Source of the DNA: a bacterium
Lineage (GTDB): Bacteria; Planctomycetota; J058; JAJDCP01
DNA length: 9,357 nt
Direction of reading: 5' to 3'
Assembly (NCBI GenBank): GCA_030428695.1
Contig: JAUIEM010000394.1
Coordinates: forward strand, 1 to 9,357
The translations under genes were made by a program, and so were the position numbers. The notes under the pieces were generated by a model. It was not told where the DNA came from and made no database searches. It saw only the letters and a list, made by a program, of their open reading frames with translations. Below are positions 6,742 to 9,357 of this stretch, piece after piece (positions within the stretch are counted from its first letter, which is position 1; each line of letters opens with the position of its first letter).

Positions 6742-6757
6742 GGGCGCCGCGGCGCCC
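6742..6757 (+). repeat. Perfect 16-bp palindrome in the 5' leader
   Basis: GGGCGCCGCGGCGCCC reads the same on both strands. It lies downstream of the predicted start of transcription and 13 bases before the ribosome site of the 6783 gene. A regulator bound here would block elongation. A perfect palindrome leaves no loop, so an RNA hairpin would lose its central pairs. Confidence 0.45.
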
Positions 6758-6770
6758 GCCAACCCGGGTC

Positions 6771-6776
6771 AGGAGA
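6771..6776 (+). promoter_or_regulatory. Ribosome binding site fixing the start at 6783
   Basis: AGGAGA lies 6 bases before ATG 6783, and the SDR nucleotide-binding motif begins at residue 12. The frame remains open far upstream (to about 4011) only because it runs antisense to the kinase gene, so the start at 6783 is firm. Confidence 0.9.
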
Positions 6777-6782
6777 GTTGTT

Positions 6783-9305
6783 ATGGGATTGTTCGACGGA
6801 AAGGTCGCCGTGATCACCGGTGCCGGCGGCGGCATCGGGCGCTGCCACGCCCTGGCCTTCGCGGCCGAGGGCGCCAAGGTGATCGTCAACGATGTCGGCG
6901 GCGCGCGTGACGGCACGGGCACCGGCGAGGCGATGGCCGAGCGGGTCGTCGAGGAGATCCGCACCGCGGGCGGCGAAGCGGCCCCCAACTTCGACTCGGT
7001 GTGCACCGACGAGGGCGCGCAGAACATCATCAAGACCGCCGTCGAGGCCTTCGGCGGCGTCGACATCATCGTCAACAACGCCGGCATCCTCCGCGACAAG
7101 ACGCTGATGAAGCTCGAGCTCGACAACTGGAACGCCGTGCTCGACGTCCACGCCAAGGGCACCTTCCTGCTGATGAAGTACGCGGCCCTGCAAATGAAGG
7201 AGCAGGGGCGCGGCGGCAAGATCGTCAACACCAGCTCCTACGCGGGCCTCAAGGGCAACTTCGGCCAGAGCAACTACGCCTGCGCCAAGGCCGGCATCTA
7301 CGGCCTGACCGTGGTCGGCGCCCTCGAGCTGGCCAAGCACGACATCCAGGTCAACTGCATCGCGCCGATGGCGAAGACGCGCATGACCGAGGACATCGCG
7401 ATGGTGCCGGACGAGATGAAGCCGGAGCAGATCTCGCCGATGGTGCTGTTCCTCGCCTCCTCCCACGCCGACGGGATGACCGGCAAGACCTTCGGGATCC
7501 ACGGCCAGCAGATCTTCGAATACGAGATGAAGATGAACGACGGCGTCAAGAAGAAGGGCGACGAGCTCTGGACGCCGACCGAGATCGCCGAGAAGATCGA
7601 CCAGATCCGGCTCTGGGAGAAGCCCGCGCCGGCCGCCGCCGCGCCGGCCCGCGAGCTCACCCCGAAGGACAAGTGCGACGCGATCTTCAAGTACCTGCCC
7701 GAGTTCTTCGTCGCCGAGAAGGCCTCCGGCTGGACCGCGACGATCCACTTCAAGGTCGACGGCGCCGGCGACTACACGATCAACGTCGCCGACGGCAAGT
7801 GCACCACGGCCAACAGCGCCGAGGGCACCCCGACCTGCGTCGTCAGCCTCGACGCGGCGACCTTCACCGGCATGGCCGACCAGTCGGTCAACCCCGTCAA
7901 GGCGTTCATGGAAGGCAAGATCAAGGCCTCGAACATGAACGACATGATGCGCTTCCAGCCCGCCTTCAAGTTCGACCCGGCCAAGGTCGAGAAGGTGATG
8001 GCGAAGCTGCAGGGCGCCGCCGCGGCCGCTCCCGCCGCCGCTCCGGCCAAGAAGGCCCTGACCATCGAGGACAAGTGCGACGCGATCTTCGAGGTGATGC
8101 CGGAGTTCTTCGTCGCCGAGAAGGCCGCGGGCTGGACCGCCAACGTCCACTTCGAGCTCGACGGCGCCGGCACCTACAGCCTCGCGGTCGGCGACGGCAA
8201 GTGCACCGCGGCCAAGGGCGCCGAGGGCACCCCGACCTGCGTCGTCAAGACCACGGCCGAGATCTTCGTCGGCATGGCCGAGATGAAGGTCAACCCCGTC
8301 AAGTCGTTCATGGAGGGCAAGATCAAGGCCTCGAACATGAACGACATGATGCGGTTCCAGAGCGGCTTCAAGTTCGCGCCGGACAAGGTCAAAGAGGTGA
8401 TGGCGAAGCTCGAGGGCGGCTCCTCCGCGGCCGCGCCGGCCGAGGCGCCGAAGCCGACGGGCCTGAACTTCGACATGATCGGCCACAGCGTCAGCGGCGG
8501 CTACAGCCTGGTCAAGGCCGAAGAGACCAAGGCCTACGCGGCGGCGACCAACGACGAGAACGCGGCCTACAGCGACGATGAGCGCGAGGGCGGCGTAATC
8601 GCACCCCCGCTGTTCCCGGTCAAGCTGCTCGCCGACGGCCTGTTCAAGATGCTGACCGACGGCGACCTGCGGGCCGACATGGGCCGCCTGGTGCACGGCG
8701 AGCAGGACATGATCTTCCACGCGCCGATCAAGCCCGGCGACCTGGTCAGCATGCGCGGCGACATCGAGGACATCATCGAGAAGTCCTCGGGCAACCTGAT
8801 CCAGGCCCTGGGCAAGGTCTACCGCGACGGCGAGCTGGTCTGCGAGGCCCGCTCGGGCCTGTTCATCCGCGGCAAGAAGAAGGGCGACAAGAAGGCCGAG
8901 GCGGCCCCCGCCGAGGCCGAAGAGCGCGACGAGCTGTTCAGCGTCGAGATGACCGTCGACGAAGACCAGACCTACCGCTACGCCGAGGCCTCGGGCGACA
9001 AGAACCCGATCCACCTCGATCCGGAGTTCGCCAAGGCCGTCGGCCTGCCCGGGATCATCCTGCACGGCCTGTGCACGATGGCCTTCACCGGCCGCGCGGT
9101 GGTCGAGAACGCCGCCGGCGGCGACCCGCTGCGCCTGCGTCGGCTGAAGGTGCGCTTCGCCAAGCCGGTGCTTCCCGGCGACACGCTGACGACGACCGGC
9201 TGGAAGGTCGAGGAGAACGACGGCGTCCTGTCGATCGGCTTCGAGACGAAGAACCAGGACGGCGTCGCCGTGATCACCAAGGGCCTCGCCGAGGTGACCG
9301 GCTGA
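6783..9305 (+). CDS. Multifunctional beta-oxidation enzyme: SDR dehydrogenase - SCP2 - SCP2 - hydratase 2 (MaoC)
   Basis: The 840-residue product should convert (2E)-enoyl-CoA to 3-ketoacyl-CoA through the (3R)-hydroxy intermediate, like peroxisomal multifunctional enzyme 2 (HSD17B4). Residues 1 to about 250 are a classical SDR: TGAGGGIG (12-19), NNAG (98-101), Ser152, and Tyr165-x3-Lys169. The VNDVGGARDGTGTG and NNAGILRDKT segments are specific to the HSD17B4 type. Two SCP2 sterol/lipid-carrier modules of exactly 120 residues each follow (292-411 and 426-545), joined by Ala/Pro-rich linkers. Residues about 561-700 are the first, degenerate hotdog. A Lys/Glu-rich linker leads to the catalytic hotdog (717-840), with the hydratase-2 signature GDKNPIH holding Asp739 and His744. 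Human HSD17B4 has the order SDR, hydratase, SCP2, so the position and doubling of SCP2 here are unusual. No targeting signal is seen, so it should be cytoplasmic. Substrate (fatty acid, sterol side chain or other) cannot be read from the sequence. Confidence 0.93.
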   Translation: MGLFDGKVAVITGAGGGIGRCHALAFAAEGAKVIVNDVGGARDGTGTGEAMAERVVEEIRTAGGEAAPNFDSVCTDEGAQNIIKTAVEAFGGVDIIVNNAGILRDKTLMKLELDNWNAVLDVHAKGTFLLMKYAALQMKEQGRGGKIVNTSSYAGLKGNFGQSNYACAKAGIYGLTVVGALELAKHDIQVNCIAPMAKTRMTEDIAMVPDEMKPEQISPMVLFLASSHADGMTGKTFGIHGQQIFEYEMKMNDGVKKKGDELWTPTEIAEKIDQIRLWEKPAPAAAAPARELTPKDKCDAIFKYLPEFFVAEKASGWTATIHFKVDGAGDYTINVADGKCTTANSAEGTPTCVVSLDAATFTGMADQSVNPVKAFMEGKIKASNMNDMMRFQPAFKFDPAKVEKVMAKLQGAAAAAPAAAPAKKALTIEDKCDAIFEVMPEFFVAEKAAGWTANVHFELDGAGTYSLAVGDGKCTAAKGAEGTPTCVVKTTAEIFVGMAEMKVNPVKSFMEGKIKASNMNDMMRFQSGFKFAPDKVKEVMAKLEGGSSAAAPAEAPKPTGLNFDMIGHSVSGGYSLVKAEETKAYAAATNDENAAYSDDEREGGVIAPPLFPVKLLADGLFKMLTDGDLRADMGRLVHGEQDMIFHAPIKPGDLVSMRGDIEDIIEKSSGNLIQALGKVYRDGELVCEARSGLFIRGKKKGDKKAEAAPAEAEERDELFSVEMTVDEDQTYRYAEASGDKNPIHLDPEFAKAVGLPGIILHGLCTMAFTGRAVVENAAGGDPLRLRRLKVRFAKPVLPGDTLTTTGWKVEENDGVLSIGFETKNQDGVAVITKGLAEVTG
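7656..8417 (+). repeat. Tandem duplication of the SCP2 module within the gene
   Basis: Copy 1 spans 7656-8015 and copy 2 spans 8058-8417, offset 402 bases. My ungapped hand alignment gives about 85 identical residues out of 120. A 38-base stretch is identical at 7914-7951 and 8316-8353, covering the conserved GKIKASNMNDMM segment. Other near-identical blocks are KCDAIF, PEFFVAEKA and AEGTPTCVV. Confidence 0.9.
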
Positions 9306-9334
9306 TCCGTCCGCGCTGATGCAATGTCACGAAA

Positions 9335-9353
9335 GGGGGGCCGCGTGCCCCCC
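9335..9353 (+). terminator. Intrinsic terminator of the multifunctional enzyme gene
   Basis: GGGGGGC (9335-9341) pairs with GCCCCCC (9347-9353) around a five-base loop, 29 bases after the stop. It is followed by GTTT at the window edge, so the T-run cannot be seen in full. Confidence 0.75.
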
Positions 9354-9357
9354 GTTT

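Larger units (their letters stand above)
6504..6782. promoter_or_regulatory. Divergent intergenic region between the kinase and the multifunctional enzyme
   Basis: These 279 bases separate two divergently transcribed genes and must hold both promoters. On the plus strand there is a good extended -10 at 6664-6672 and a palindrome at 6742-6757, both listed separately. For the minus-strand kinase only a weak TGTTACCCT-like element is visible around 6516-6524, without a matching -35. No small gene was found. Confidence 0.5.

Noticed and set aside
4011..6782. Long in-frame upstream extension of the multifunctional enzyme (over 900 codons)
   Set aside because: It runs antisense through the whole kinase gene, is rich in Arg/Gly/Glu/Ala repeats with no domain, and a strong ribosome site plus the SDR N-terminus fix the start at 6783.
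6666..9065. 799-codon minus-strand frame opposite the multifunctional enzyme
   Set aside because: It is a GC-rich shadow, dominated by Leu/Val/Gly/Arg/Asp/His from reverse-complemented codons, with no recognisable domain, while the plus strand encodes clear enzymes.
1..9357. Search for tRNA or rRNA genes, CRISPR arrays, insertion-sequence ends and integrase genes
   Set aside because: No cloverleaf with a CCA-type end, regularly spaced repeats, transposase motifs or flanking inverted repeats with target duplication were seen by eye.

Overview
The window is GC-rich DNA with strong Shine-Dalgarno sites, a membrane Ser/Thr kinase carrying a formylglycine-generating-enzyme-like (FGE-like) domain, GYF_2 and DUF4143 proteins, and a eukaryote-like multifunctional beta-oxidation enzyme. 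Together these suggest a high-GC Gram-negative bacterium of the Myxococcota / former Deltaproteobacteria type. That placement is inferred from gene content and composition only; no rRNA or marker gene is present.

Layout. (1) Positions 1-869 (+) hold the 3' part of an open frame that looks chimeric. Its first ~35 residues resemble the end of a VIT/vWA-family protein, and from about residue 80 it is the C-terminal half of a DUF4143 ATPase. (2) Positions 1068-1461 (+) are a small, A-rich, lower-GC islet with two tiny reading frames one base apart (40 and 89 codons), the second very acidic. (3) Positions 1462-2293 have no convincing gene; their 3' end is rich in inverted repeats. (4) Positions 2294-2770 (+) encode a 158-aa protein of unknown function with a possible PD-(D/E)xK-like core. 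(5) Positions 2845-6488 (-) are a two-gene kinase cassette. A transmembrane Ser/Thr kinase with TPR-like, PEGA-like and FGE-like domains comes first, then a GYF_2 / GPPPL-repeat / single-TM protein, ending in an intrinsic terminator. (6) Positions 6783-9305 (+), divergent from the kinase, encode an 840-aa multifunctional enzyme with the order SDR dehydrogenase, SCP2, SCP2, double-hotdog (MaoC) hydratase. It has a probable promoter, a 5'-leader palindrome and a terminator at the window edge.

How the genes work together. The SDR and hydratase-2 domains of the large enzyme should catalyse two consecutive steps of (R)-specific beta-oxidation, with the two SCP2 modules binding the lipid or acyl-CoA. 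The kinase and GYF_2 protein share strand and membrane topology and probably act in one signalling or envelope function whose signal is unknown. Nothing ties the left-hand third to either module; its composition and mosaic genes suggest an accessory, recombining region. The most notable features are the domain order and SCP2 duplication of the large enzyme, the chimeric frame at the left edge, and the small low-GC two-ORF islet.
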